Shown: in pieces, positions 55,719-63,358 of the stretch
Numbering within the stretch: the stretch's first letter is position 1
How the letters are laid out: every line of letters begins with the position of its first letter
Assembly (NCBI RefSeq): GCF_002179965.1
Contig: NZ_NGUQ01000015.1
Span: 310,001-374,000 of the forward strand
Reading direction: 5' to 3'
DNA length: 64,000 nucleotides
Origin: Pandoraea sp. PE-S2T-3
Lineage (GTDB): Bacteria > Pseudomonadota > Gammaproteobacteria > Burkholderiales > Burkholderiaceae
Program-made: the position numbers and the translations under genes
Notes under the pieces: generated by a model
Database searches by the model: none
What the model saw: the letters and a program-made list of their open reading frames with translations, nothing else
What the model was told of the DNA's origin: nothing

Positions 55719-56981
55719 ATGAGTCTTACCGCGCTGGCCTCGCTGGCCGATCAACTTTTTACCGACCTGCGCCGTCTCGGCGACGACGGTGTCGGCGTCT
55801 CTCGCGACAGCTATGGTGCAGGCGAGAACGCTGCGGCGTCGTATCTGACCGAATGGGCCGGTCATCAGGGGCTGACGGTCACGCGAGATCGCGCGGCCAA
55901 CCTGATCTTCTCCCTGCCGGCCGATGCCGGTGAGCGGGACAAGCTGCCTGCCACATGGATCGGCTCGCACCTCGACTCCGTACCGCAAGGCGGCAACTAC
56001 GACGGCATGGCCGGCATCATTGCGGGCCTGCTATGCCTTGTCGAACAGCAACGCAGCGCTCGCCCGACGGCGACGCCGGTGCGCGTGCTCGCGTTGCGCG
56101 GCGAAGAAAGCGCATGGTTCGGGAAGGCCTACATGGGGTCCGGCGCGCTGTTCGGCAAACTGAGCGACGCCGATCTGGCGATGCCGCATCGCACGCATGG
56201 ACGCTCGCTCGCCGAATGTATGGCCGAAGCCGGGGCCGATGTCGATGCGATTCGTGAAGGGGCGATGCTCTTCGATGCGTCGCGTGCCAAAGCGTGGCTG
56301 GAACTGCACATCGAACAAGGGCCGGTGATGATTGCCCGCGACATGCCCGTGGCCATCGTGCCCGGCATTCGCGGCAATGTGCGCCACAACCGTGTGTCAT
56401 GTGTGGGAGAAGCGGGTCACTCGGGCGCGGTGCCGCGCTGGCTGCGGCACGATGCGATGTTTGCCGTTGCCGATCTCATCACCCGGCTCGATGAACATTG
56501 GCGTGCCCTGCTGGAGCGCGGTATCGATCTCGTGGTGACGACAGGCATCGTCGGCACCGATCCCGCAGAGCATGCGATCTCGCGCATTCCGGGTCGCGTG
56601 GACTTCAGCCTCGAAGTACGCAGTCAGAGCGCCGATACGCTCGATGTGTTCTATGAGTTGATGCGGACCGAATGCCGCGCCATCGAACGCGATCGCGGCG
56701 TGCAATTCGTGTTCGACCGGCGGCTGGCGTCGGCGCCCGCGATCATGGATGCACAGGTGTCATCGCTGCTCACTGACGCTTGCCGCGCGCTCGACCTGCC
56801 GCAAGAGCGCGTGCCAAGCGGCGCCGGTCACGACGCCGCGATCTTCGCCAATGCGGGTATTCCGAGCGGGATGGTGTTCGTGCGCAACGCGAACGGTTCG
56901 CACAATCCGCATGAAGCCATGGATATCGATGACTTCATGCGGGGGGTACAAGTGCTCGAAGCGACAACGCATCGTCTCTGA
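55719..56981 (+). CDS. M20 Zn-dependent carbamoylase (ureidosuccinase or allantoate amidohydrolase type)
   Basis: A 420-residue metalloenzyme of the AmaB/HyuC/AllC group. Metal and catalytic residues: H84 (GSHLDS), D95 (GGNYDG), E129/E130 (LRGEES), H197 (ELHIEQGP) and a His near the end (GSHNPHEAMD). GEAGHSGAVPR is the dimerisation-domain motif. Family members split N-carbamoyl amino acids into amino acid, ammonia and CO2. Beside pyrK-pyrD the obvious substrate is N-carbamoyl-aspartate, the product of dihydroorotase. The start at 55719 is a choice; an ATG 21 codons further upstream is possible. It lies 91 bases after pyrD on the same strand. Confidence 0.87.
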   Translation: MSLTALASLADQLFTDLRRLGDDGVGVSRDSYGAGENAAASYLTEWAGHQGLTVTRDRAANLIFSLPADAGERDKLPATWIGSHLDSVPQGGNYDGMAGIIAGLLCLVEQQRSARPTATPVRVLALRGEESAWFGKAYMGSGALFGKLSDADLAMPHRTHGRSLAECMAEAGADVDAIREGAMLFDASRAKAWLELHIEQGPVMIARDMPVAIVPGIRGNVRHNRVSCVGEAGHSGAVPRWLRHDAMFAVADLITRLDEHWRALLERGIDLVVTTGIVGTDPAEHAISRIPGRVDFSLEVRSQSADTLDVFYELMRTECRAIERDRGVQFVFDRRLASAPAIMDAQVSSLLTDACRALDLPQERVPSGAGHDAAIFANAGIPSGMVFVRNANGSHNPHEAMDIDDFMRGVQVLEATTHRL

Positions 56982-56994
56982 GCCCTACGATCAA

Positions 56995-57012
56995 GCGCCG
57001 TAGTTACGGCGC
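56995..57012. repeat. Hairpin between the convergent carbamoylase and dipeptidase genes
   Basis: GCGCCGTA (56995-57002) pairs with TACGGCGC (57005-57012) around GT. It overlaps the dipeptidase stop codon. No T-run, so it is a poor terminator by itself. Confidence 0.5.
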
Positions 57013-58464
57013 CAGCGCAATCACTTCGGCAACGGCGGCGGTCAGCTTCTTCGCGTAGGGCACGTGCAGGAATTCGTTCGGACCGTGGGCATTCGACTTC
57101 GGACCGAGCACGCCGCACACCATGAACTGTGCGCTCGGGAAGCCCGCTTGCAACGTATTCATCAGCGGAATCGTGCCGCCCTGCCCGATGAATGCCACGT
57201 CCTCGCCGTAGTGGCGCTGCGAGGCCGTGTTCAATGCGGAAGACAGCCACGGTGCCACTTCCGGCGCATCCCAGCCGGAGGCCGCACCGGCATCGGACTT
57301 GAACGTCACCTTCGCGTTGTACGGCGGGTCGAATTCGAGCAACGCCTTGAGCTCGGCCACCGCCTGCGCGGCATCGATCAGCGGCGGCAGGCGCAGCGAC
57401 AGCTTGAACGCCGTGCGCGGGCGCAGCACATTGCCCGCGTCAGCCAGTGCCGGCAGACCCGCCGCCCCGGTCACCGACAACGACGGGCGCCACGTCGAAT
57501 TCAACAGCGCTTCCTTCGGATCGGTGGTGGTCGGCAGCACCGACAGGCCGTCCTGACCGCAGGCCCACGGCATTTTCTTCCAGACGTCGTCGCCGAGAAT
57601 CGCCGCGGTCGCTTCGGCCTCTTTCAGGCGTTGCAGCGGGATCGGGCTGTGAAAGCCCTTGGGCAGCACATTGCCGGTGCCCGCGTCTTCGAGCCGCTCG
57701 AAAAGCTGACGCATGATGCGAAAGCTCGACGGGGCGATACCGCCATAGCCGCCCGAGTGAATGCCTTCGTCGAGCACCTGCACTTCCAGACTGCCCGAGA
57801 TCAGACCGCGCAGCGACGTGGTCAGCCACAACTGGTCGTAGTTACCAGCGCCAGAATCCAGACAGACGACCAAACTTACCTTGCCCAGCCGATCGCGCAA
57901 TGCGTCGACATACGGCAGCAAGTCATAGCTGCCCGACTCTTCGCACGTCTCGATCAAGCCGACGCAGCGCGGACGCTCCACACCTTGCGCATCGAGCGCG
58001 GCGAGCGCCGTCACGCTGGCATAGATGGCGTAACCGTCATCCGCCCCGCCACGGCCGTAGAGCTTGCCGTCTTCAAATTTGGGTGTCCACGGGCCAAGGT
58101 CTTTGCGCCAGCCATCGAATTCCGGCTGCTTGTCCAGGTGACCGTAGAGCACGATGGTCTCATCGCTGCCCGAGCGCGTAGCCGGTGCTTCGAAGAAGAT
58201 CACCGGCGTGCGGCCTTCCAGACGAATCACTTCGAGCTTGAGCCCCTTCACGGGCTGACGTTCGGCCCATTGGGCGGCATCGCGCACGACGCGGTCGATG
58301 TAGCCGTTGCGCGCCCAGTCGGCATCGAAGCCCGGGCTCTTGGCAGGTACGGCGATGTAATCGGTGAGTGCGTGCAGGATTTCGTCGTTCCACTTGCGTT
58401 CGACGAATTCACGCAAAGCGGCCGTGTCGAGCGACGGCTGGGTCGAGGTGACGGAGTCGTTCAT
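57004..58464 (-). CDS. M20 family metallo-dipeptidase
   Basis: A 486-residue M20 peptidase related to carnosinase-like dipeptidases. The metal motifs are YGHLDKQPE, GRGGADDGYA and ETCEESGS, with late GPNEFLH. The lid domain starts around LDEGIHSGGYGG. The ATG at 58464 follows GAGGACC. An upstream in-frame extension of 17 residues is less likely. It is convergent with the carbamoylase, and it is unclear whether it belongs to the regulon, because no operator copy lies in front of it. Confidence 0.9.
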   Translation of the reverse strand: MNDSVTSTQPSLDTAALREFVERKWNDEILHALTDYIAVPAKSPGFDADWARNGYIDRVVRDAAQWAERQPVKGLKLEVIRLEGRTPVIFFEAPATRSGSDETIVLYGHLDKQPEFDGWRKDLGPWTPKFEDGKLYGRGGADDGYAIYASVTALAALDAQGVERPRCVGLIETCEESGSYDLLPYVDALRDRLGKVSLVVCLDSGAGNYDQLWLTTSLRGLISGSLEVQVLDEGIHSGGYGGIAPSSFRIMRQLFERLEDAGTGNVLPKGFHSPIPLQRLKEAEATAAILGDDVWKKMPWACGQDGLSVLPTTTDPKEALLNSTWRPSLSVTGAAGLPALADAGNVLRPRTAFKLSLRLPPLIDAAQAVAELKALLEFDPPYNAKVTFKSDAGAASGWDAPEVAPWLSSALNTASQRHYGEDVAFIGQGGTIPLMNTLQAGFPSAQFMVCGVLGPKSNAHGPNEFLHVPYAKKLTAAVAEVIALAP

Positions 58465-58603
58465 GGGGGGTCCTCGAAGGGTGTCCTTGGCGGATCGAGT
58501 GTCTCGGGTGCGCACGTGCGCCGGTGCAGTCAGCGTCGCTCGCGAGCGAGCGGCATGGCGTCATGATAGCCATTCCGGACAACTGTGGCGACCGGTCGGC
58601 CGG

Positions 58604-58996
58604 TCAGTTGCCGGTTCCCGGCGGGCCGAAGTGGAAGATGATCTCCCCGGCGGCACCCGTGGCCTTCACGCAGGTGGCGAGTTGGGTGCCCTGACCTGCC
58701 GCGTCGAGCGAGTGCTCGGTGTCGGCACTGTTGCAACGCCAGCTAAAGGTAATGGGCCGCTGGCAGCGGTTCGTCACCTCGTAGCGGTAATTGGTCACGT
58801 CGGCGGGCAGTGCGCGAATGTTGCCACAGGCTTGTCCGGCGGCGTCGAGCGGCTCGGCAGCCATCGGCATGACGGGCGGCGGCGGGGCTGGCTGAAGTGG
58901 CTGAAGTTGCTGCGCATACGCCGACGCGCCCGCCATGGCGGCGAGCAACGCCAGCATCCCTGTAGTCCGAATGTGGTGAAAACGGCCGGCAGGCAT
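58604..58996 (-). CDS. Small secreted protein of unknown function
   Basis: A 130-residue protein. A signal peptide (TTGMLALLAAMAGASAYA near residues 10-28) is followed by a Q/P-rich stretch, then a domain with cysteines near residues 55, 74, 84 and 105 that could form disulfides. I do not recognise it. The start overlaps by one base the stop of the small gene upstream (TGATG), so the two are translationally coupled. Longer in-frame extensions are not plausible. Confidence 0.6.
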   Translation of the reverse strand: MPAGRFHHIRTTGMLALLAAMAGASAYAQQLQPLQPAPPPPVMPMAAEPLDAAGQACGNIRALPADVTNYRYEVTNRCQRPITFSWRCNSADTEHSLDAAGQGTQLATCVKATGAAGEIIFHFGPPGTGN

Positions 58997-59163
58997 CAGA
59001 TCCAGCGCCACGCGATGGCAACAGCGCCCACCGCGACAGCGACCGAAATGGCGATGCCGAACCACGCCAACTGCGCTCGCCGTGCCCGGCGGCGGCTCGA
59101 TTCCGAAGTGTCGTAAAAACGACCCAATCCGCCCGAATACAACTTTTCCCAGCGAATTTCCAT
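58996..59163 (-). CDS. Tiny single-helix membrane protein, MEIRW family
   Basis: A 55-residue protein starting MEIRWEKLYSGGLGRFYD, with one transmembrane helix near residues 33-52 (LAWFGIAISVAVAVGAVAIAW) after a basic stretch (SSRRRARRAQ). The ATG at 59163 has GAGGTGCGCC upstream. Its stop overlaps the next gene's start (TGATG). It resembles the protein at 59657-59842 (MHIRWKKVYSSGWG), so the two are a small family. Function unknown. Confidence 0.65.
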   Translation of the reverse strand: MEIRWEKLYSGGLGRFYDTSESSRRRARRAQLAWFGIAISVAVAVGAVAIAWRWI

Positions 59164-59656
59164 GGCGCACCTCACAAATCAAACAAACCGGCCCGCAATG
59201 CTTTTCTTTTCTTCTTTATCGAAAATTTAGAGACGCAAGGCAATTCGGACAAATCCTCAGAGCCAACTACCTTGAATTCCTACATCCCGACGTCGCTTCA
59301 AGATGTCACTATTCTTGGGGAATTGCAATAGCGTCAACTTACAGGATGCCGCGCCAAAACGACGTCAGCCGACGTTTATCACGATGAGTGAAAACGTGCT
59401 TCACGCGGCATTGCGATTGTTTCCAATGGATTTTTTACGATTTGGCGGGACCAGCGTGATTCAACCCCTTCGACACTTCAAACATCTGTAACAAAACGTT
59501 TCAAAACGGCACGGGCGTTCGCTTTGATCCGTTGGAAGTGGCAGGCGCAGTCAAGCCGCCTGCGGGAGCGGGTGCGCTCAAATCAGAAGGGGAATGCAAC
59601 GATGCGCGGCAAGCCGTCGGAAGGCGGTGCCGCGCGCGAAAGGAAGATAGGGGACT
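59164..59656. other. 493-base AT-rich region between the two tiny membrane-protein genes
   Basis: No gene is seen. It must contain the promoter for the minus-strand pair 58604-59163. A weak GCAGGCG/CGCCTGC hairpin (59541-59563) lies past the stop of the MHIRW gene and may be its terminator. Composition is clearly richer in A and T than the rest of the window, hinting at acquired DNA. Confidence 0.5.
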
Positions 59657-59842
59657 TTAGCGCCCTAGGAAGGCCGCACCAATTGACAGGAGAACGAATC
59701 CGCCGACACTACAGGCGATCGCTACCGCCAGAAGGCGTTGAAAGAGTTGCTCGCGCTCAATGGCGCTGCGGTTCGAACGGGGTTGAATGTGATGAACCGA
59801 ACCCCATCCACTCGAATACACTTTTTTCCAACGGATGTGCAT
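59657..59842 (-). CDS. Tiny single-helix membrane protein, second MEIRW-family member
   Basis: A 61-residue protein starting MHIRWKKVYSSGWGSVHH, with one transmembrane helix near residues 37-58 (LLAVAIACSVGGFVLLSIGAAF). The ATG at 59842 follows GAGGTTACTT, resembling the site of the sibling gene at 59163. A cluster of TGTCGC/GCGACA repeats lies upstream (60075-60109). Function unknown. Confidence 0.6.
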   Translation of the reverse strand: MHIRWKKVYSSGWGSVHHIQPRSNRSAIEREQLFQRLLAVAIACSVGGFVLLSIGAAFLGR

Positions 59843-60302
59843 AAGTAACCTCGCGTTGTTTAGTGCTCGTGGCCTTTCCCATCACCGACTCCCTGATATC
59901 GGAATCGACGGGACGCAGGGCTAGTATGCGCTTCGCAAGAAAGTCGTAAACCCCTTATCGGTGTTGCGTCGCCACAAGAAAACCGCCCGCTTCGAACGAT
60001 TTTCGAGACGAAAAAAGACCTCACTGAAAAACGATCGAATGACGCGAAACCGGATTTTTGACCAAGAGTGTCAATGCGACACTTTGTCGCAGGTGCGACA
60101 AGTTGTCGCGCAACCCGCATGAATGGGGGAACGACGAGAAATGACGGGGGTGCGCACGGTCATCGCGACACGCGCGATGCCGCACGATGAATTTCGAGGC
60201 GAGGCGGCCGTTGCGGCAGGTGATCCGCTGAACCGAATCACTTAGTGCGCCGCAACATCAAATGTTTGAATAAAGCATCAACACCGGGTAAATCCGGAGC
60301 GA
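59843..60302. other. 460-base region upstream of the second tiny gene
   Basis: No gene is supported. A plus-strand and a minus-strand open frame exist, but both lack sites and family likeness. It contains an operator-like repeat cluster at 60075-60109. Confidence 0.5.
60075..60109. promoter_or_regulatory. Cluster of TGCGACA/TTGTCGC inverted repeats
   Basis: TGCGACA (60075-60081), TTGTCGC (60084-60090), GCGACAA (60095-60101) and TTGTCGC (60103-60109) form four half-sites. The middle two form a perfect TTGTCGC-AGGT-GCGACAA palindrome. It is about 240 bases upstream of the second tiny gene. Regulator unknown. Confidence 0.45.
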
Positions 60303-60584
60303 TCAGTCTGCGAAGGGATTCTTCACCTGGCGCGAGGGGACGTCGGCGACGGGCTCGGCATGTTCCGGCAGCTTGCCGGCCGACAGCGCGCCCACCACGG
60401 CATCGAGCACCGCCTTCAGCGCCTGCGCTTGGCGCAGCCCTTCGGCATCGCGGCGAATCGTCAGACTTCCAAAGATGGCAACGTTGTCCGTATGGTTCTC
60501 GACATTGAGCTCACCGAGCGAGAGCGCATCGGCGTCGTTGGCGAACGGTTGAAAGGTCGTGCTGGCCGGGGACGAAGCGGTCAT
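60303..60584 (-). CDS. Hypothetical protein
   Basis: A 93-residue protein of unknown role. A likely start MTASSPASTTFQPF at 60584 has AGGAGTCTTCG. A middle segment (LSLGELNVENHTDNVAIFGSLTIRRDAEG) may be a beta-rich core, followed by a helix (LRQAQALKAVLDAVVGAL) and the tail NPFAD. It is 30 bases downstream of the nuclease gene on the same strand, so it is probably co-transcribed with it. Confidence 0.65.
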   Translation of the reverse strand: MTASSPASTTFQPFANDADALSLGELNVENHTDNVAIFGSLTIRRDAEGLRQAQALKAVLDAVVGALSAGKLPEHAEPVADVPSRQVKNPFAD

Positions 60585-60614
60585 CGAAGACTCCTGTGTC
60601 GGGGGAAACATCGG

Positions 60615-61526
60615 TTAGCGAATGATCGTGCGCAGAAAATCGAGCACCGTCTGCACTTCTCGGTACGAAGGCACCTCGGGGTCACGCTTGCGTTTGCCGC
60701 CGCCCGCAGCCTTGGGTGTCGGCAAGCGCATTGCGGTGGCCTTCACCGAGGTCGGCATGCCGGGAAAGAAGTCGATACCCGCCAACTTCTCCAGCTCTGC
60801 CACGCTCACTACCGAATAGTCGCCGGTTGCTTCGTTGGCGACAAGGTAGGCACCGGCCTGTCGCCGCTTCGGGTCGTAGACCACCTTATAGAGCTGCGTG
60901 GGCACCATCACCCGGTTACCGATTTGCGTGACCGATTGCCCTTTGTAGAGCGGCCCCGTGATCACGAACAACTCGCCGCGGTCTTTTGCCAACGTCCGAA
61001 CACTCGACTCGATGCCTGCCCAGAGATAGCGATTGTTCTCGCTGTTCTGCGGCACCATGTTCGACAGCGAGAAACTCTCGGATTGCGCACGCGCATCGGG
61101 CATATCCGCCGACGGCGCCATGTGCCCCCGGTCGTAGCCCGAGCTACGGTAATCGCGCAATTCGGCGCGCTCGCTGGCGGGCAAATTCGATTCGGCGTGG
61201 AAATTGTTGACGCGAGTCATTTCGCGCGCGTCGGCCAACCGATCGCGCGTGAGATGTTCGGCCGACCAGAGCGGCGTACGCGTGACGCCAGAGTGCATCA
61301 CACCGAACGCACTGAAGCACACTTCACGTGCCGCCCGCGTCATCGATGCGTTGGTGATATCGGGTGCGGTGCCCGAAAAGTAGTGATCGCCGCAGGCGGT
61401 CGTCGCGGCAAATGCACTGCCGGAGATCGCAAAAAGAGGGCTGACTGCGAGTATTGCCAATTGCCGGGCCATCGCGCGCAAGCGAGTTGCGCGCACTGCG
61501 GTGGCCGTCCGTTCAGACTGCTTCAT
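60615..61526 (-). CDS. DNA/RNA non-specific endonuclease (NUC family)
   Basis: A 303-residue secreted nuclease. A signal peptide spans residues 1-40, ending SGSAFA. The catalytic His is in YDRGHMAPSAD (about 131-141), the family's DRGH motif. NMVPQNSENNRYLW (about 155-168) contributes the metal-binding Asn. ELFVITGPLY is also typical. Members degrade both DNA and RNA in the periplasm or outside. A basic tail (GGGKRKRDPEVP) precedes the C-terminal helix. No immunity gene is obvious, although the following small gene is unassigned. Confidence 0.9.
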   Translation of the reverse strand: MKQSERTATAVRATRLRAMARQLAILAVSPLFAISGSAFAATTACGDHYFSGTAPDITNASMTRAAREVCFSAFGVMHSGVTRTPLWSAEHLTRDRLADAREMTRVNNFHAESNLPASERAELRDYRSSGYDRGHMAPSADMPDARAQSESFSLSNMVPQNSENNRYLWAGIESSVRTLAKDRGELFVITGPLYKGQSVTQIGNRVMVPTQLYKVVYDPKRRQAGAYLVANEATGDYSVVSVAELEKLAGIDFFPGMPTSVKATAMRLPTPKAAGGGKRKRDPEVPSYREVQTVLDFLRTIIR

Positions 61527-61574
61527 CGCACTGCTTACGGTAAGACTTGGGGGTGCGATTGTATCGGAGGAACG

Positions 61575-61733
61575 CTATTCGGGGGACACGTTTCCCACGC
61601 CATAGGCGGCGCATTGCAGTGTCTGGGCCGGTGCGAGATTGCCGCACTCGTCGGCTTGCGCGCTCGGCACGTCCCCCTGCTCCAGCAGGAAGAGGCAGAG
61701 CAACAGCGCAAGCATGGCGAGCAATGTTTTCAT
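61575..61733 (-). CDS. Small exported protein of unknown function
   Basis: A 52-residue protein. A hydrophobic leader (MKTLLAMLALLLCLFLLEQG) ends near AQA before DECGNLAPAQTLQC; the two cysteines could form a disulfide. The ATG at 61733 has an AGGTG-like site. I do not recognise it. It sits between the nuclease and the PaiB-like genes, in the same direction. Confidence 0.5.
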   Translation of the reverse strand: MKTLLAMLALLLCLFLLEQGDVPSAQADECGNLAPAQTLQCAAYGVGNVSPE

Positions 61734-61861
61734 CGCGGCACCTGAGTCGGGATGCCGCATTGTATGCGGGGACACGGACGGCAAACCTGTCTGAAACCCG
61801 CGAAATTGTTTCCTTTCGTTACTTTCGCGATGGCGGAGCGTCCGGCCGGACGCTCGCGCTA

Positions 61862-62506
61862 TCACGTCTTCGGCACGTCGCCACGCTGCGCGACGAGGGT
61901 CGCCATCGGCTCGCTCAACGGCCCTTGAGCGCGAAGCCCGTCGACCACGCCAACGCGGTCTGCCATGGCCCGGTTTTGCGTCGCCTTGAATTTGCCTTCG
62001 ATGCGACGAATCGGAATTTCCACGCCGACAATCGCACGCAGCATGCCGTCGATGAAGTCGGCCGGCGCATCTTCCACCGCCCACGGCGCAGGCCTGCCCT
62101 GCTCCTGCGACGTCGTGAGATCGCCGACCAACCGGCGGACCCACGCGGCGTCGTCAATCAACCGTGGCTTGCCCCAGACATGCACGGCGGCGTAGTTCCA
62201 CGTTGGCACCACCTTGCCATGCTCGGCCTTGGCCGCGTACCACGATGGCGTGATGTAGGCCTGTGCACCGGTGAATGCCACCAGACAATCATCGACGTCG
62301 TTTAACGTCGGGCCATGCGGATTGGCGCGCGCCAGATGGGCACGCAGCGTGCCGAACTCGCCTTCATCGGGATAGATCAAAAACGGAATCGGATCGGCCA
62401 CCAGCCCAAGCGCACCGGCGCTCACGAGCAGGCCAAGCGGATTGGCACGAATCAGGTCGTGCATGGCCTCGGGACGATCGTCGGCAAATGCGGCGGGTAA
62501 ATACAT
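61862..62506 (-). CDS. FMN-binding negative transcriptional regulator family protein (PaiB-like)
   Basis: A 214-residue flavoprotein of the PaiB family. The family's PIPFLIYPDEGEFGTLRAHLARANPH lies near residues 39-64, and AYITPSWYA plus VPTWNYAAVHVWG follow. Bacillus PaiB represses sporulation and protease genes, but members in proteobacteria are mostly uncharacterised. Length matches. It is monocistronic as far as I can see. Confidence 0.92.
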   Translation of the reverse strand: MYLPAAFADDRPEAMHDLIRANPLGLLVSAGALGLVADPIPFLIYPDEGEFGTLRAHLARANPHGPTLNDVDDCLVAFTGAQAYITPSWYAAKAEHGKVVPTWNYAAVHVWGKPRLIDDAAWVRRLVGDLTTSQEQGRPAPWAVEDAPADFIDGMLRAIVGVEIPIRRIEGKFKATQNRAMADRVGVVDGLRAQGPLSEPMATLVAQRGDVPKT

Positions 62507-62731
62507 CGATGACTCCGGACTCAGGCAGTGGGGTGGGAATAACGCTTAGCGTACGCCCGGGCGTGGCCCATCGCAAAGACCCAAATTCGATGAATTTTTT
62601 GGTACCACCGAGCGGTGGGCAAGACGCGGCGGGCATCCATTTCAATGACACCCGCCGTGAGGAGATGAGGTCCGGCGTCCATCAGACGCCAGCCATGAGC
62701 CGTTACCCGTTACCCGTCAGCCGCTGCGCGG

Positions 62732-63226
62732 TCAGAGGAACGACTTCGCCTGATCGAGCACCTTGTCGCAGACCTGACGCGTGAGTTGCTCCTTGAGCCC
62801 GCCGCCGTTCAGATCGACGGTTTTGCCGTCTGGCGAGGACAGCAGCCCCTTGGCACCATCGAGATAGCCCGGGCTGGCCGCCGCAGAGCCTGACTGCGTG
62901 CCGATCTTGCCAAGCAGCTTGTCCTTGACGTCTGTCGCCGAACTCAGGTTGCCGCCGTTGAGGTAGTTGTTCTTGATGCAGAACTGCAACACGCCGGTCG
63001 CGTTGCCGATGCTGCCCGACGTCATCGAGCTCGCCGAGCCGAGTCCGCCCAGACTGCCGGCCAGACCGCCCGAATTGGACCCACCGGAATTTCCGCCGCC
63101 GATGGCGTTCTTCAGGGCATCGAGTTGTGCGTGTGCCAGCGTGGGCGCGCCGAGTGCCAGCACAAGGGCCGTGCCCATGGCGCCCATCGTGCTCAGGACT
63201 GAAAGTCGTTTCGTGCGTCGCGACAT
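62732..63226 (-). CDS. DUF2501 secreted protein (YjjA-like)
   Basis: A 164-residue exported protein. Signal peptide 1-33 ends PTLAHA. A glycine/serine-rich stretch (NAIGGGNSGGSNSGGLAGSLGG) precedes the conserved DUF2501 part with VLQFCIKNNYL and the C-terminal VCDKVLDQAKSFL. Two cysteines could pair. E. coli YjjA belongs to the same family and has no known function. The next gene upstream is an Mrr-like protein. Confidence 0.88.
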   Translation of the reverse strand: MSRRTKRLSVLSTMGAMGTALVLALGAPTLAHAQLDALKNAIGGGNSGGSNSGGLAGSLGGLGSASSMTSGSIGNATGVLQFCIKNNYLNGGNLSSATDVKDKLLGKIGTQSGSAAASPGYLDGAKGLLSSPDGKTVDLNGGGLKEQLTRQVCDKVLDQAKSFL

Positions 63227-63358
63227 ACCAACCTCCGTAATGGCCTAATGGCTTTGACGTGGGAAAGTCCGGCCCACTATAGCAGGCCGGTCTTTCGCCG
63301 ACGATCTCGCACATCCTCGCTCAGCGCGGGAGTTTGTCGCGCCGATCAGGCGTCTCGC

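Noticed and set aside
59860-60120. 86-residue minus-strand open frame upstream of the second tiny gene
   Set aside because: No ribosome-binding site, no likeness, and it would run through the repeat cluster.
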